Positions 33,404 to 45,513 of a stretch of 64,000 nucleotides of DNA are shown in pieces (the first letter of the stretch is position 1; each line of letters starts with the position of its first letter). Source of the stretch: Alopecurus myosuroides (Eukaryota; Streptophyta; Magnoliopsida; Poales; Poaceae). The notes beneath the pieces were generated by a model. The model had not been told where the DNA came from. It searched no databases and saw only the letters and a program-made list of their open reading frames with translations. The stretch spans positions 11,878,826 to 11,942,825 of the forward strand of contig CM054062.1 of assembly GCA_028641055.1 (NCBI GenBank), given 5' to 3'. A program made the translations under genes and the position numbers.

Positions 33404-35078
33404 TGAAGGGTTCGTTGCATAGAAAACAAAAAAAATTCCTACGCGAGAGACACCCGAAAGGCCAAGATCTAATCTAGGAGACGAAGTGCAACGGGCAACG
33501 AGAGGGTTAAAGAGAACACATACCCTCGAAGACTCAAAGTGGTACGAGATCAAATCTCGTTGTTGGCGTAGTCGTACTCACACCGATCCCGATAGCGAGA
33601 AGATGGGCACCGCAATCCGGCGGTGCATCCGTGATCGGTCACACGTACGGTTGATGACGACCTCCGTTCCCTCGTTCCAGCGGGGCGCGGAAGTAGAGGA
33701 TCCCTCGGAACTCCAGCAGCACGACGGCATGGTGTGGTGGAAAAAAAAACATTGCTCAGGGCTTCGCCAAGCGCACGAACAAGTGGTGGAGCAGCGGCAG
33801 GAGGGAGGAAGAGATGACACAAGTGTGTGTGTGGGGGGAGAGGGAGCTCTCACCCCTCCTTTTATAGGAGGGGATGGCAGCCACGAATTTTTGGCTGCCT
33901 CCACGTCTCCCTCATCATGTGAGTGGAGTCTCCACTCAACCCACTCATTCTTCCATGAATTCCCACTCAAAATCCCAAGGGTTTTCTTTAATAAATAAAT
34001 AAAACAATTTTATTTCTTTATTTTAATATTTGTTAATTCCATTAACAAACATTAACATATAACCCCTTGAGTTAGTTGTTAAATCTATTAACAACCATTT
34101 GATAAGAATCCCCTTGAACTATTTCAAAATTACTCGAAACAATTTCGGTGACTATTTCAATATTCCCCGAAACAATTTCGATGCTGTCCAAACTTTTCTC
34201 CGATATTCCGTATCCTCTCAAATGCGTCATCGAACCTTAAGTGTGTCACCCTACGGTTCGCGAATAAGATAGACATGATCGAGACTCCTCTCCGATCAAT
34301 AATCAACAGCGGGATCTGGAGATCCGTGATGACTCCTATATATTCAACGATGACTCTCGTGATCGTGTGAACCAACAACGCCGTGAACTATTCCCTTTGT
34401 CTCGCGATATTTTACTTGTCCGAGATTCGATCATTGGTATCAACCATACCTTGTTCAATCTCGTTACCGACAAGTACTCTTTTCTCGTTCCCGTGATATA
34501 ACATCCTTTGTGATCATATCACGTGCTTGCAAGCGGTTTCGATGTGATATCACCGAGAGGGCCCAGAGTATATCTCTCCGTCATTTGGATGGACAAATCC
34601 CACTCTTGATCCATGATCCTCAACTAATACTTTCCGAATACTCAACGACACCTTTATAGTCACCCTGTTACGGTGTGACGTTTGATGCCATCAAAGCACT
34701 CTTCCGGTATCAGTGATTGACATGATCTCATGGTATAAGGAATAAGTTACTTCGTGTGTTTGATATAACAATGTAAACTAAATGACTTGATCGCATTGCT
34801 ATATTCTCTTTGGGTATATGTTCATCACATCATTCTTCTAATGACATGACCCCATTATTAATAACATCCAATGTTCATGATCAGGAAACCTTGATCATCT
34901 ATTAATCAACGAGCTAGTTAAAAGAGAGGCTTTACTAGGAACCATTGTTTGTTTATTAAGCACACATGTATCAACGTTTCCGGTTAATACAATTCTAGCA
35001 TGAGAAATAAACATTCATCATAAACAAGGAATAAGATAATAACCATTTTATTATTGCCTCTCGGGCATATTCCCTTCA
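33404..35078 (-). repeat. Angela-like 5' LTR (right copy)
   Basis: Same length as the left copy. Differences noticed are one base near 33596, one near 33729 and two adjacent ones near 34854. It adjoins the primer site and is therefore the 5' LTR. Confidence 0.92.
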
Positions 35079-36789
35079 CGGTCCGTCTGCGCGCGGAAAG
35101 AATTGGTGTTCGCGCGAAAAATGGGCCTTTCGCGTCGTGGAACGGCCCAACGTCAGGAAAGATCGCGGTTAACCGCCACGCGTCTTCGTGGGCGTCTCCT
35201 TCCCCGACTCTATCTCGATCTATTTTCAACTAAAAAAAGCTATGTCGATCTATTCTATGAAGAGCTCGCCGCCTCCGCAGAGCCAATGACCGCCGCCTCC
35301 GCCGCCGTCGCCGCCTCCGCCGCCCTCCCGTATTGCTGCCTCCTCTCGTCCAGTTAGACGGTGCGCCGTTGCAGTCTCCTTTTCTCATCTCCCCCCGCCG
35401 CCGCGTCTCCGGCTCGACACCCTCGCCGGCGGATCTCGTGCGTGCCTCTTTCTCTCCGGTTTCCCCTAGCTCAATCTCCAGGTGAATCTTCTTCTCTATG
35501 CTCTCTTATGCTCACAATCTCTGATCTTTTCTCTGATTTATGCTTTATATTTTCTGAACCGAGCAGCCGCGCACGAACCTCTGGTTACACATCATCAGAA
35601 CCCTCATCTTGAACCAAGCAACTGCGGCTCCTCCGTCACCAGGTACCCTCTCCTCTTCTTTCGTACTGTCTCTCAATCTGTCCTCCCTTTCTCATTTGTT
35701 TCCCATCTTGCAGAAATCAATCTGCTCCCATCGCCGCTGCAAAGTGCAAACTACACGGCCGACCGGACTGCTTCCTATTCGGACTAAAGTGTACTTCTTC
35801 ACTGGTATGTGCCCACGAAACTGTCCTGCGTTTGTATTTTCAGTTCAACATGCTGTAATGTGTTATTGGGTGGAAACGTATGTGCTAGATGGGTCCGTGC
35901 GTTGGATTAGAAGTTTATAACGTGATGACTTCAGGTTGTCCAGCTACATTCATTAGGCTATTTTAATAAATTATCTAGAGTGCAGTAATTGGTTGTTTGC
36001 TAAGCAGTCCAGGCTAATCGCAAGATGCTTGGTTGGTTTGATATGTACCGTAGCAGTACTGATGAAGCAACTTGTTTGTTTCTAAGTTTTAATTCCTACA
36101 TTTGACTGCTCGTATCTTTAGTTTTATCAGTGCACTAAGCTGTGTTTTCTTTGCGTGGCTGACGGTTGTGTCGCCTGCTTACATCTAATGAATTTTGGGT
36201 ATGTGCGGATATTGAACTTTCACAAATAAAGATCCACTTAATTTCTTGTCTCAGCTCTTATATTCTTGTACATAAATGCTTTGTATAGTACGGTTCAGCC
36301 TGGAGCATTACTCATCCATGGTAATCACAATAGTACTAGAAAAAAAAAATCCTATTTCTCTGTTTCCCCTCCACGGCCTCGTGTCTGATTTCTTGGAGCT
36401 TGATCCAGTTCACATGTTAATTGCGAGACACCCATTCCAATTTGAGGGTGCAAGTGCAACCTATGTATTTACTTAGTTTCTGTCCTTCTGTTATGATTAA
36501 TCAGTTTCTTTTAGTTCAGTTGAAAGCACTCCCTTACAAATCAAGTTTCATGCTGAGTTTAGATAAATATGGAGTGTTCATTAGTTTCCGATAAATAAAA
36601 CCTGTACATTTGCTTTCCACTATGAATTCTTCAGGTTTAGCACTAACTGTCATCCACCGAAATAACATTAGATTTTTATCGTCCCCTGTTATCTATCTCT
36701 ATCTCTGTGTGTACAGTAAGTTTTTTTCACAAGTTTCTTGCTGTTTGGTGTAGGCTATAGTAAGATATATCCAAGTGTGTTGTCCTAAC

Positions 36790-37597
36790 ATGTCTGGCAA
36801 CGATGAAACTTCGGTATGTATATGATACGACATTCCCTTTCTTTGTATATGATACGACATTCCCTTCGGTAAGTTTTTTTCACAAGTTTCCTGGAACTAT
36901 GTGGGGAAATATAAACAGTAAAACTTGAAATTCATGCTGGTTCATTTGGTCTTGATTTAATACATGAAGCTTGATAGAAAAGGCCTAGTCCTTCAATTAA
37001 TCTAGCTTGGAGACAAAAAGTGCAATGTCACATTCCCACATGTACGCACTATCTTTTTTAATTTCTGGAAATTTTTAAAGTTGACAAACAGATTTGTATG
37101 ATGCTCTACTTGCCACTTCAATAGTACAGTATGTTCACAAACAGATTGGTACCATTATCTTCTTCGTTTGGAAGGTTACAAATAGATTTGTACGCATTAT
37201 CTTCTTTGGAAATTCTGAAAGTTGACAAACATATTTGTATAGCGATGTACTTGCCACTTCAAATATTTGTATTTCTTTCTTATTTCAATACTAAAGGATA
37301 TTGTAAAATGAAAATGTGCCAGATAACCGAACAAAAAAACACCGCAAGGATATGAGCTAGTACAACAGCTAGGAAAACACACTGTCTAGTTGTTTGCACT
37401 ACCCTTTTTGATGCATTATTCTGAGACTCGTGTCTATTTTATTATAGGTTAACCAATCTTCCCCGCCTACTGAAAACGGTCGGACTCCGTTGACGGCATC
37501 ATCCCATGCTGGAGACCAAAGTTACACTCACCCATCAGGCCAACAGGATGCTGATCGTGGAGCACGGGAGGATTCACCCATCATTGATGAACCATAA
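36790..37597 (+). CDS. Possible small spliced gene inside CACTA-1 (57 residues)
   Basis: ATG at 36790 opens an 8-codon exon (MSGNDETS) ending at a GTATGT donor at 36814. After a TTATAG acceptor the frame resumes at 37448 and runs 49 codons to TAA at 37595-37597. Upstream GT-AG bounded segments look like 5' UTR exons: one ending about 35480, one about 35568-35641, one about 35714-35803 and one about 36754-36813. The peptide is hydrophilic (Ser, Asp, Pro, Gln-rich) and not recognised. It may be the start of a former CACTA protein gene cut down by internal deletion, or a captured host gene fragment. The exon-intron signals are seen; expression is not known. Confidence 0.4.
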
Positions 37598-40316
37598 GCA
37601 TTATTACTTCTTATACATGTAGGTACCAGTAGCAGCTAGTGAACTTTTAGTATTGGCCGATTGCAGCTAGTGAACTTTTAGTATTGGCAGATTGGCGTAT
37701 TTGATATTCTTCAGTAGTAGACTTTTGGCTGTTACGAATACTCGTGTTTTCATATGAAAATGGATCATTGTGTGTTCTTTTGTGAAATGAAAACTTAAAT
37801 GGAATGTGCTTTTCGTAAATATGTGTGAATCTGTATATTGATGTAGAAAAAAATATTATATGCCTGTCATTTTTATATATATTTTGAAGAAAAATGTGCA
37901 GCTGACATCAGCACACATTCCTGACGGTAACCATGCAGTCCTGACGGTCGCAATGCCATCCACAGGAGAGACAATCCTGACAGAAAAGGCACGTCGGGAA
38001 AGAGGTTTCTGACGGTTGACTTCTCCCGTCAGGCTGGTTGGTGTATTCCCGACGGCCCGGAATCCTGACGGAACTTCCTGACGGGCGAGCCGTCAGCTAC
38101 ATCCAATCTCCTGGGACACGTAATCCGTCACGAAATGCCGACAGGAAAGACATTCACGACGGTGGGCCGTCAGAAATCATGTTCGTTCCTGACGGCTGTT
38201 TCCTGACGGTGTTTGTCAGGAACGCGTATTCCTGACGGATTTTCTAGTATTCCTGACGGTACACGGCCGTCAGGAATGTCTCTGTTTTGGGTAGTGTCAC
38301 CTCGGGGGTCATCGCGGCCGATTCGCCGCCCGTGAGGAAGGCGAGGTTGTTGTTCCTCTTCTTCGCCGCTGTGCCAGTCCTGAGGAGGTCGATCTTGACC
38401 TGCGAGTTTGCCATGAGCGCCGCCCATCGCTGTTTGGCGACCTCCTCCCTATTGCCGGCCTGGGCCTGGGCGTCGGCGATGCAGGTCTCGATCGACGCCT
38501 GGAGCTTTGCCGCTGCCGGCGCGCCGTCCCTTGCCAACTTGGCTTTCTTGTGGCCCATCGACGGACGCCCTTCGGACGCACCTGCAACCACCGCGCCGGG
38601 GACGTACTCCTTGCCCTTGCTGATCGACCGCCGCACCTCCGCCCACTTCTCGCACTTCTCGATGACGACGAAGACGTGGAGGAATTTGAAGTCGGAGCCC
38701 TCGTCGTTCTTGTACGCCTCGAGCATCCGGACGATCTCCATCTCGCGGTTGGCGCCGCTCTGTGGCCTCATCGAGATCTCCTCCTGGATGCCGTGCCACT
38801 TGTTGCAGGACGCCTGGATGTTCGCCCAATGGTTCGCCATGGCCTTCTGGCCGCGATCGGTGATGCAACATGCGTAGTAGGTGTCGATCATGTGGCGCTC
38901 GTCGTAGGCGGTCTTCACCCGCTTCCAGTATTTGTCGACGTGCTGGTTCGCGCCAACGATCGGGTCCATGCTGATCGTTTTCGAGGCCTCGGCGAGGAGG
39001 ACGTCCTCCCTGTTCAACCACTTGATGCGAGGCTCGACGGGGGGCGCGGGTACCTTGGGTTCCTTGAGGGGACGGCCAGGACCACGGCGCTTTCGGCCTT
39101 CGCCGGCTGGATGTGTCCCCTCTGGCGGCATCGGCGTCTCGTCCACCTCGTCGTCATCGTCGTCCTGCACCTCTGTCGCCTGCGTGCCCGCAGAGCACCC
39201 TTCGCCACCTCCCTGCGTGAAGAACTCCCCGCTCTGCTCGAGGAAGCCAGGGCTCGCCGCCGCCGCGATCGTGCCGGCCACGATGATCTCCTCCATGTTG
39301 CTGCTGTCCTGGGGCTGAAGTCCGGTCATGATCGCACGGCGGTGGGACGGGGAAACTGCGTAGCCCGGCGACGCGCCATACATCATCGGCGGGTGGTAGG
39401 GGAAGGTGAGGTTGGGGTTGAAACCTCCCAGAGGGTCGCCTTCGACGAACCACGCAGGCGTCGGGTGCGGCGACAGGCGTGACGACGGCGACTGCTTCCA
39501 TCCGGCGAAGACGGGGCCGAACGGGCTCTTCCGCTTGACGAGCGGCGCTGTGGCTGCGACCGGAGTAGGCGGCTCGTCCGGCGCGACCTCGTCCTCCAAC
39601 TCCTCTTCCTCGGCGGCGGCCTGCTCCTCCGCATGCAGCTGCGCCATCAGCTGCCTCTGTCGCTGCGCCGCCTCCCTCCCCCGGCGTTTGATGTTGGCCA
39701 TATCCAGGCGCGCTCTCTCCGCGATCCACTCCTTGTTGGTCATGCCGGGCGGCTTCTCCTTCGGCGCTCTCGGCTTGCGTGGCTTCTTGCCAAGATCGGC
39801 GGTGGCGGGAATGGATACGGCGGTGGCGGCGGCGCGGGGTCCTGTAAATTGGGCGGGAGCCATGGCGTCTAGATCTCGCGGACGTGGGGAAATGACGGGA
39901 ATGGAGTGGGGGGGAGACATACATGAGGGGGGAAAGTGGAGGGAAACGCCGAAAAAAGGGAGGGAAATCGCCTTCCGTCGCCGACAGCTGTGGCCCACGC
40001 GCGCATTTCGCCTCCCCAAGACGAACCCAGCGCGCTGGGTTCGGCGGCGCGGAACGGCGCTAAAAACGGCGAAAAGCGGCGCTAAACCGGATTCTGGAGG
40101 GGCGACTGGTGAGAAACGACGCTAAAAACGGCGAAAAACGCCGCTTGGGGGCTCTGGGGGGGGGGACGGCTGGAGATGCCCTAACAACCTTCGGGTCATA
40201 TGATCGAAAGTACATGGACATGATTTTTCTTGGGATCTAGGGGCCGTTGGAACGAGGGCAAACCAAATCTATTGTCAGTTGCCCGCGCGGACCGTCCGAA
40301 ATGAAACAAAATCGGG

Positions 40317-40321
40317 ACAAA
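40317..40321. repeat. Copia-2 target site duplication
   Basis: ACAAA here and at 45514-45518 bounds the second Copia element. Confidence 0.93.
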
Positions 40322-40481
40322 TGTTAGGATTTGTGCTTATCATGTAAACCGAACCTAACCATATGAGTTGGTTCGTTAGTCATCTCCCCGAAATCTCTCT
40401 GTATCCTGTTGGTCTTCGAGACCCTATATTAACACGAAACCGATGCGATGACAAGCATCGTTCCCTGCCTATCGATTAATA
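40322..40481 (+). repeat. Copia-2 5' LTR
   Basis: Starts TGTTAGGATTTGTGC and ends CGATTAATA. CTATATTAACACG near 40424 may hold its TATA element. It is identical to the 3' LTR at 45354-45513. Confidence 0.93.
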
Positions 40482-40494
40482 TGGTATCAGAGCC
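40482..40494 (+). promoter_or_regulatory. Copia-2 primer binding site
   Basis: TGGTATCAGAGCC lies directly after the LTR and complements initiator methionine tRNA. Confidence 0.92.
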
Positions 40495-40613
40495 GAACAC
40501 CCCTTCCGCGACATCAAGCTGAAGAAAAACCAATCTACCCAATACCCAATAACCCTAGCCAAAACCAATCTACCAAACCAATCTACCAAGCACCCCAATA
40601 CCCGAACACCACC

Positions 40614-43600
40614 ATGATCACCACCATGGCCTCGTCGTCAACCTCGAGTGCCCCACAATCCCTCGGAACACCTCCCGCTGAGAAGCTCAAGCGGACAAAC
40701 TACCTGCTCTGGAAGGCCCAAGTCATGCCAACCCTTCGTGGCGCACGGGCGCTTAGCCTGTTGGAGGGGAAGGAACCTGTGCCGCCGGAGTTCCTTACGG
40801 AGAAGAAAGATGACAAGGACGTCACCGTCCCCAACCCGGCCTACGACGTCTGGCTTCTCCGAGATCAGCAGGTCCTGAGCTACCTGCTCAATTCCCTCTC
40901 GGTGGAGATCTTGGCGCAGACCGTCGGGCTAGATCACGCGTCGCAAGTATGGGAGTTGATCACCTCGATCTTCTCCTCGCGCTCCAAGGCCAACGTCGCC
41001 CATCTTCGCGGAGAACTCGCGAACACGAAGAAGGAGAACCTCACCGCCGATCAGTACATCGGCAAGATGAGAGGCTTTGCAACTGAGCTCGTTGCAGCGG
41101 GCCGCACCATCGATGAAGACGAACTGGTGGAATTCATCCTCAACGGCCTCGACGACGAATACACGTCTCTCGTCTCCTCGGTCAACGTGATGACTAGCTG
41201 CTCTGTGAGCGAGCTCCATGCCATGATCGCAGCATACGACATGAGGCAGTCGCGCCTATCCGGGGGCGGACAGAAGGGATTCAGTACGTCGGCCAACGTG
41301 GCGCGCCGTGATCACCGCGACGCCTACCACAACGACGGCTACAGAAGCAATGGCTATGGCCGTGATGGCCGTGGCTACAACCGAGGTGACATGGATGGCG
41401 GCTTCCGTGATCGCTTCCAGGACCGCGGTGACTCGGGTGGACGCCGTGGCTACGATCAAGGTGGTGGTCACCGCGGCGGACGAGGCCGTGGACCCGGAGG
41501 GCGAGCACCGTCACGCTATCAAGACATCGATTGCCAGATCTATAAGAAGCACGGCCACCCTGCCAACGAGTGTTGGTGGCGCTACGAGGAAAGCCGCGAC
41601 AACGGTGGTGCCAACCGCGGCCGAGACCGTGGTGATCGCGGCGATGACCGTGGTGACCGCGGCGGTGAGCGTGGTGATCGCGGTGACCACGGCAAGGGCG
41701 CAAACGCGGCTTATGGTGTGGATACCAATTGGTACCCGGACACCGGAGCAACCGACCACATCACCTCCAACCTTGAGAGGCTCATGACACGTGACAAGTA
41801 CCGCGGCAACGACAAAATCCACACCGCAAATGGTGAAGGTATGCACATTAGCCACATTGGTGATTCATTAATTCAAACCCCCATTAATAATCTTCATCTC
41901 AACAATATCCTTCACGTGCCTAGTGCTACAAAAAATCTTGTTTCTGTTCATAGGCTTGCTTTAGACAATAATGTGTTTCTTGAATTTCATCCTTGGTATT
42001 TTTTGATTAAGGATCGGGACACGAAGAGCATTCTTCTTAAGGGAAAGTGTGAGGGTGGTCTCTACCCTATCGTTTCATCATCACCATCCAAGAACAAGCA
42101 AGCCTACACCATCACCAAGCCCACCTCTTCAAGGTGGCATAGTCGCCTAGGCCATCCAAATAAAGTTGTAGTTCAACATATCCTCAATAAGTTTTGTCTT
42201 CCTTACTCCAAGGATTCTAGTCTTGGAACCATTTGTGATTCATGTCAAAGAGCAAAAAGTCATCAATTACCATATCCTGTTTCCACAAGTATTTCTCTTT
42301 TTCCCTTGCAACAAATCTTTTCTGATGTTTGGGGTCCTGCAAATACTTCTGTAGGAAGACATAATTACTATGTTAGCTTCATTGATGATTTTAGCAAATT
42401 CACATGGATATATTTGCTGAAAAAGAAATCTGATGTTTTTGATGTGTTTCATAATTTCATGAATCATGTTGAAAGAAAGTTTGGAAGAAAAATCATTACT
42501 ATGCAAACAGATTGGGGAGGAGAATATGAAAAACTCAATCCTTTCTTCCAAAAACTTGGCATATCTCATCATGTTTCTTGCCCCTATGCACACCAACAAA
42601 ATGGTTCTGCAGAAAGGAAACACCGTCACATAGTAGAAATTGGTCTTGCTCTTTTAGCTCATGCATCTATGCCTTTGAAATTTTGGGATGAGGCATTTCT
42701 TACAGCTACCTATCTCATTAATCTTATGCCTAGCAAAGTTATCAACAACATTAGTCCCTCTGAAAAATTGCTAGGGATTACACCAAACTATACATCCCTT
42801 AGAGTGTTTGGTTGTGCTTGTTGGCCAAACTTACGTCCCTACAACAACAAAAAATTATCCTACCGTTCCAAACAATGTGTTTTCCTCGGTTATAGCCCTA
42901 GACACAAAGGAGTTAAATGCTTGGAAGTGTCTAGTGGGAGAGTATACATATCTAGGGATGTTGTTTTTGATGAAGGAATTTTTCCCTTTGCTTCTTTACA
43001 TCCGAATGCGGGTGCACTCCTTAGAAAGGAAATCTTGCTCCTTCCTAATCACCTTGTTCCACAAAATGGGGGCCCGAATAATGATCATCTAATGACTAAT
43101 GTTACCTCACCACAAAATGCTACTAGTGATATGCAGGCTACTGTCGAAAATTTGGTGCATTTTGATGCAGATTTGACTCAAAACGGAGATGAAAATCATG
43201 GGCATTTTATGCCGCAAGAGGACGAAGAAGACAACACCCGATCCGAGGCAGATTCGGCCTCTGGCAGCGACGCAGATCCCGGAGGCGATTCTGCCTCCAA
43301 TGATGAGCTGCCATACGCGACAGCATCACCTGCCACGGGCCCAGCAGCATCTCCATCGCCTTCCGCGCCGGGCTCCGCGTCGCGCTCCGTACCAAGCTCG
43401 CCGAGCCAACCAGGCTCGGCCACGTGCACCGACACCATCATCACCGGACAGCGTACCTGCGGTCCCTCCGCGCCGAGCCAATCTGCCGCCGCCACGTGCC
43501 CCGACAGCACCCACCTCGGCTCGGATGCGCATGCTCGCATTGACTCCACCATCGACCCCGGGCCAGGCGCACACAGCGGACAGCAGGATCCGCTGTCAGC

Positions 43601-45233
43601 CTCCATCAACACACAGCAGGAGATTCCTGCTGCCACGCGGCAACCACGGGTTCGCCGCCCACGCTCCAAGCCAGGGGAGGGATCTTCTGTGCTTGGAGAT
43701 CCCGCAGCTCCCCCTGCGCGCAGTACACGGTTACAAAAAGGAATTTCTAACCCGAAAATTATTACTGATGGCTGTGTTCGTTATAACTTTCTGTGTACCT
43801 CAGGAGAACCAAATACATTGCAAGAAGCATTGGATCATCCTGCCTGGCGTTCAGCAATGGATGAAGAATACATGGCACTTCAGAAAAATCAAACATGGCA
43901 TCTAGTATCCCCAGATCATGGTAACAACAATATTATTGACTGCAAGTGGGTTTATAGAATTAAGAGAAAAGCTGATGGTTCTATTGATCGTTACAAAGCT
44001 CGTTTGGTAGCAAAAGGTTTTAAACAGCGCTATGGTATTGATTATGAGGATACTTTTAGCCCTGTTGTTAAGGCTGCTACAATTCGTCTTGTTCTAGCTA
44101 TTTCTGTCTCCAGGGATTGGCATATCAGGCAGCTTGATGTCAAGAATGCGTTTCTTCATGGCGTTCTGGAAGAGGAAGTCTATATGAGACAACCTCCTGG
44201 GTATGAAGACAAACAAAAACCCCATCACATTTGTAAACTTGAAAAAGCATTGTATGGTCTTAAGCAGGCACCAAGAGCTTGGTATTCCAGATTGAGCACT
44301 AAACTTCAGTCATTGGGATTCAAACCATCTCAAGGAGATACATCACTGTTTATTTATAATCAGTCAGGTATAACATCTTTTGTTCTTGTTTATGTGGATG
44401 ATATTATTGTCACAAGCTCCTCTTATCAAGTTATCACAACATTAGTGGAAGATTTGAATAAACACTTTGCCATTAAAGATCTTGGAGATATTCATTTTTT
44501 CTTGGGAATAGAGGTGAAGAAATTTGATCAAGGACTAGTTCTTACTCAAGAAAAATATGCTTCTGAATTATTAGCAAAGGTTGGAATGAACAATTGCAAA
44601 CCATCAGTTACACCTCTTTCTTCTGTTGATAAATTATCTGCATATGAAGGAGATCCTCTCAGCTTAGATGACAGCACCAGATACAGAAGCATAGTTGGTG
44701 GTTTACAGTATTTAACACTTACAAGGCCTGATATTTCCTTCTCAGTTAATAAAGTATGTCAGTTTCTTCATGCACCCACTTCTGTACATTGGACTGCTGT
44801 TAAGAGAATATTGCGCTATATTCAAAGTACTCTTACCACTGGGCTTACTTTCAGAAGATCACCATCCACTCTTATTAGTGCCTTCTCAGATGCTGATTGG
44901 GCTGGTTGCATTGATGATAGGAGATCAACTGGTGGTTTTGCTATATATTTTGGTCCTAACCTCATATCTTGGAGTGCTAGAAAACAGGCAACTGTCTCAA
45001 GATCAAGTACAGAAGCTGAATACAAGTCTCTTGCAAATGCTACAGCTGAAGTTATTTGGGTTGAAACTCTTCTGGATGAGCTTGGCATTAAACTCAATGA
45101 AACACCATGTCTGTGGTGTGATAATATGGGGGCTACATATTTGTCTGCTAATCCTGTTTTTCATGCAAGGACTAAACATATAGAAATTGATTTTCATTTT
45201 GTCAGAGAAAGAGTTGCTCAGAAGAAGCTTTGA
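40614..45233 (+). CDS. Copia-2 gag-pol polyprotein, C-terminus frameshifted
   Basis: Order: UBN2-type gag (about residues 20-210, with NYLLWKAQV and LIAAYD-like helices), an Arg/Gly/Asp-rich RNA-binding stretch, a CCHC knuckle, protease ([10 protein letters not shown]), integrase ([16 protein letters not shown], then the catalytic D, D and E in [13 protein letters not shown] and GSAERKHRH), RT ([29 protein letters not shown]) and RNase H ([21 protein letters not shown]). In the knuckle the second cysteine is Tyr310 ([14 protein letters not shown]). The frame stops at 45231-45233. The expected last 40 or so RNase H residues (ISTKDQVADGFTKAL) lie in the next frame, so an extra T at 45229-45231 is likely. 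Everything else is open. The start could also be the nearby ATG at 40626. Confidence 0.93.
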   Translation: MITTMASSSTSSAPQSLGTPPAEKLKRTNYLLWKAQVMPTLRGARALSLLEGKEPVPPEFLTEKKDDKDVTVPNPAYDVWLLRDQQVLSYLLNSLSVEILAQTVGLDHASQVWELITSIFSSRSKANVAHLRGELANTKKENLTADQYIGKMRGFATELVAAGRTIDEDELVEFILNGLDDEYTSLVSSVNVMTSCSVSELHAMIAAYDMRQSRLSGGGQKGFSTSANVARRDHRDAYHNDGYRSNGYGRDGRGYNRGDMDGGFRDRFQDRGDSGGRRGYDQGGGHRGGRGRGPGGRAPSRYQDIDCQIYKKHGHPANECWWRYEESRDNGGANRGRDRGDRGDDRGDRGGERGDRGDHGKGANAAYGVDTNWYPDTGATDHITSNLERLMTRDKYRGNDKIHTANGEGMHISHIGDSLIQTPINNLHLNNILHVPSATKNLVSVHRLALDNNVFLEFHPWYFLIKDRDTKSILLKGKCEGGLYPIVSSSPSKNKQAYTITKPTSSRWHSRLGHPNKVVVQHILNKFCLPYSKDSSLGTICDSCQRAKSHQLPYPVSTSISLFPLQQIFSDVWGPANTSVGRHNYYVSFIDDFSKFTWIYLLKKKSDVFDVFHNFMNHVERKFGRKIITMQTDWGGEYEKLNPFFQKLGISHHVSCPYAHQQNGSAERKHRHIVEIGLALLAHASMPLKFWDEAFLTATYLINLMPSKVINNISPSEKLLGITPNYTSLRVFGCACWPNLRPYNNKKLSYRSKQCVFLGYSPRHKGVKCLEVSSGRVYISRDVVFDEGIFPFASLHPNAGALLRKEILLLPNHLVPQNGGPNNDHLMTNVTSPQNATSDMQATVENLVHFDADLTQNGDENHGHFMPQEDEEDNTRSEADSASGSDADPGGDSASNDELPYATASPATGPAASPSPSAPGSASRSVPSSPSQPGSATCTDTIITGQRTCGPSAPSQSAAATCPDSTHLGSDAHARIDSTIDPGPGAHSGQQDPLSASINTQQEIPAATRQPRVRRPRSKPGEGSSVLGDPAAPPARSTRLQKGISNPKIITDGCVRYNFLCTSGEPNTLQEALDHPAWRSAMDEEYMALQKNQTWHLVSPDHGNNNIIDCKWVYRIKRKADGSIDRYKARLVAKGFKQRYGIDYEDTFSPVVKAATIRLVLAISVSRDWHIRQLDVKNAFLHGVLEEEVYMRQPPGYEDKQKPHHICKLEKALYGLKQAPRAWYSRLSTKLQSLGFKPSQGDTSLFIYNQSGITSFVLVYVDDIIVTSSSYQVITTLVEDLNKHFAIKDLGDIHFFLGIEVKKFDQGLVLTQEKYASELLAKVGMNNCKPSVTPLSSVDKLSAYEGDPLSLDDSTRYRSIVGGLQYLTLTRPDISFSVNKVCQFLHAPTSVHWTAVKRILRYIQSTLTTGLTFRRSPSTLISAFSDADWAGCIDDRRSTGGFAIYFGPNLISWSARKQATVSRSSTEAEYKSLANATAEVIWVETLLDELGIKLNETPCLWCDNMGATYLSANPVFHARTKHIEIDFHFVRERVAQKKL

Positions 45234-45353
45234 TATAAAGTTCATTTCTACCAAGGACCAAGTTGCAGATGGATTTACCAAAGCACTAGCACTTAGAGAA
45301 TTAGAAGTTTTTAAACGTAATCTAAACTTGTACAAGTTTTGATTAAGGGGGGA

Positions 45354-45513
45354 TGTTAGGATTTGTGCTTATCATGTAAACCGAACCTAACCATATGAGT
45401 TGGTTCGTTAGTCATCTCCCCGAAATCTCTCTGTATCCTGTTGGTCTTCGAGACCCTATATTAACACGAAACCGATGCGATGACAAGCATCGTTCCCTGC
45501 CTATCGATTAATA
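45354..45513 (+). repeat. Copia-2 3' LTR
   Basis: Identical by eye to the 5' LTR, preceded by the purine tract at about 45343-45353 and followed by the ACAAA duplication. Confidence 0.93.

Larger units (their letters stand above)
26627..35078 (-). mobile_element. Angela/BARE-like Copia LTR retrotransposon, coding region decayed
   Basis: Two LTRs of 1675 bp (26627-28301 and 33404-35078) run in minus orientation. The initiator-Met primer site is next to the right LTR and a purine tract (GTGGGAGAC on minus) is next to the left LTR. Read on minus, the LTR start (TGAAGGGAATATGCCC, GAGGCAATAATAAAATGG) resembles the Triticeae Angela/BARE family. By eye the LTRs differ at only about four bases. The 5.1-kb interior has no long open frame. 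A remnant RT motif reading YVDD can be seen on minus near 29360. Similar LTRs with a dead interior point to mobilisation in trans. Confidence 0.93.
26389..38296. mobile_element. Non-autonomous CACTA transposon nested in Harbinger (CACTA-1)
   Basis: CACTACCCGAAACA at the left and TGTTTTGGGTAGTG at the right are inverted termini. They are flanked by TCA at 26386-26388 and 38297-38299, the 3-bp duplication of CACTA elements. Subterminal arrays of TCCTGACGG/CCGTCAGGA occur near both ends (26420-26610 and 37917-38280). After removing the LTR element the CACTA is about 3.45 kb. No TNP2-like transposase is visible. The right portion has a spliced transcription-unit structure ending in a small ORF. 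Confidence 0.92.
26132..39863 (-). pseudogene. Harbinger ORF1 (SANT/NAM-associated-like), split by CACTA insertion
   Basis: The N-terminal part reads from ATG at 39863 to 38297 on the minus strand and the C-terminal part from 26385 to a stop at 26132. With the CACTA and one TCA copy removed, the two join in one frame of 607 codons including stop. An upstream ATG at 40019 adds 52 codons and is less likely. The protein is rich in Lys, Pro and Ala at the N-terminus. A central region from about residue 280 (IKWLNREDVLLAEA, YWKRVKTAYDE, NHWANIQASCNKWHGI) matches the Myb/SANT-like and NAM-associated proteins encoded as PIF/Pong ORF1. By family knowledge ORF1 binds transposon DNA and assists the transposase. 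The tail carries repeated VVDKD.EPV units. The insertion interrupts the gene, so it should not now be expressed whole. Confidence 0.85.
25831..40181 (-). mobile_element. PIF/Harbinger element with ORF1 only, host of nested insertions
   Basis: GGGCATCTCCAGTC at the left and the inverse ending GGCTGGAGATGCCC at the right form the termini. TAA occurs at 25828-25830 and 40182-40184, the 3-bp target duplication typical of PIF/Harbinger. Removing the CACTA insertion and one of its target copies leaves about 2.4 kb. It encodes the ORF1 protein but no DDE transposase, so it would depend on a partner element for transposition. Confidence 0.85.
40322..45513 (+). mobile_element. Ty1/Copia LTR retrotransposon, nearly complete (Copia-2)
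   Basis: LTRs of 160 bp at 40322-40481 and 45354-45513 are identical by eye. TGGTATCAGAGCC follows the 5' LTR, and ATTAAGGGGGGA precedes the 3' LTR. A single gag-pol frame of 1539 codons occupies the interior. The LTRs start TG but end TA (ATTAATA). Total length is 5192 bp. The arrangement and small LTRs suggest the Ale/Retrofit-like branch, a tentative placement. Two visible lesions, a changed gag knuckle cysteine and a late frameshift, probably impair it. Confidence 0.95.

Noticed and set aside
38550..39482. 310-codon plus-strand frame
   Set aside because: Complementary shadow of the GC-rich Harbinger ORF1.
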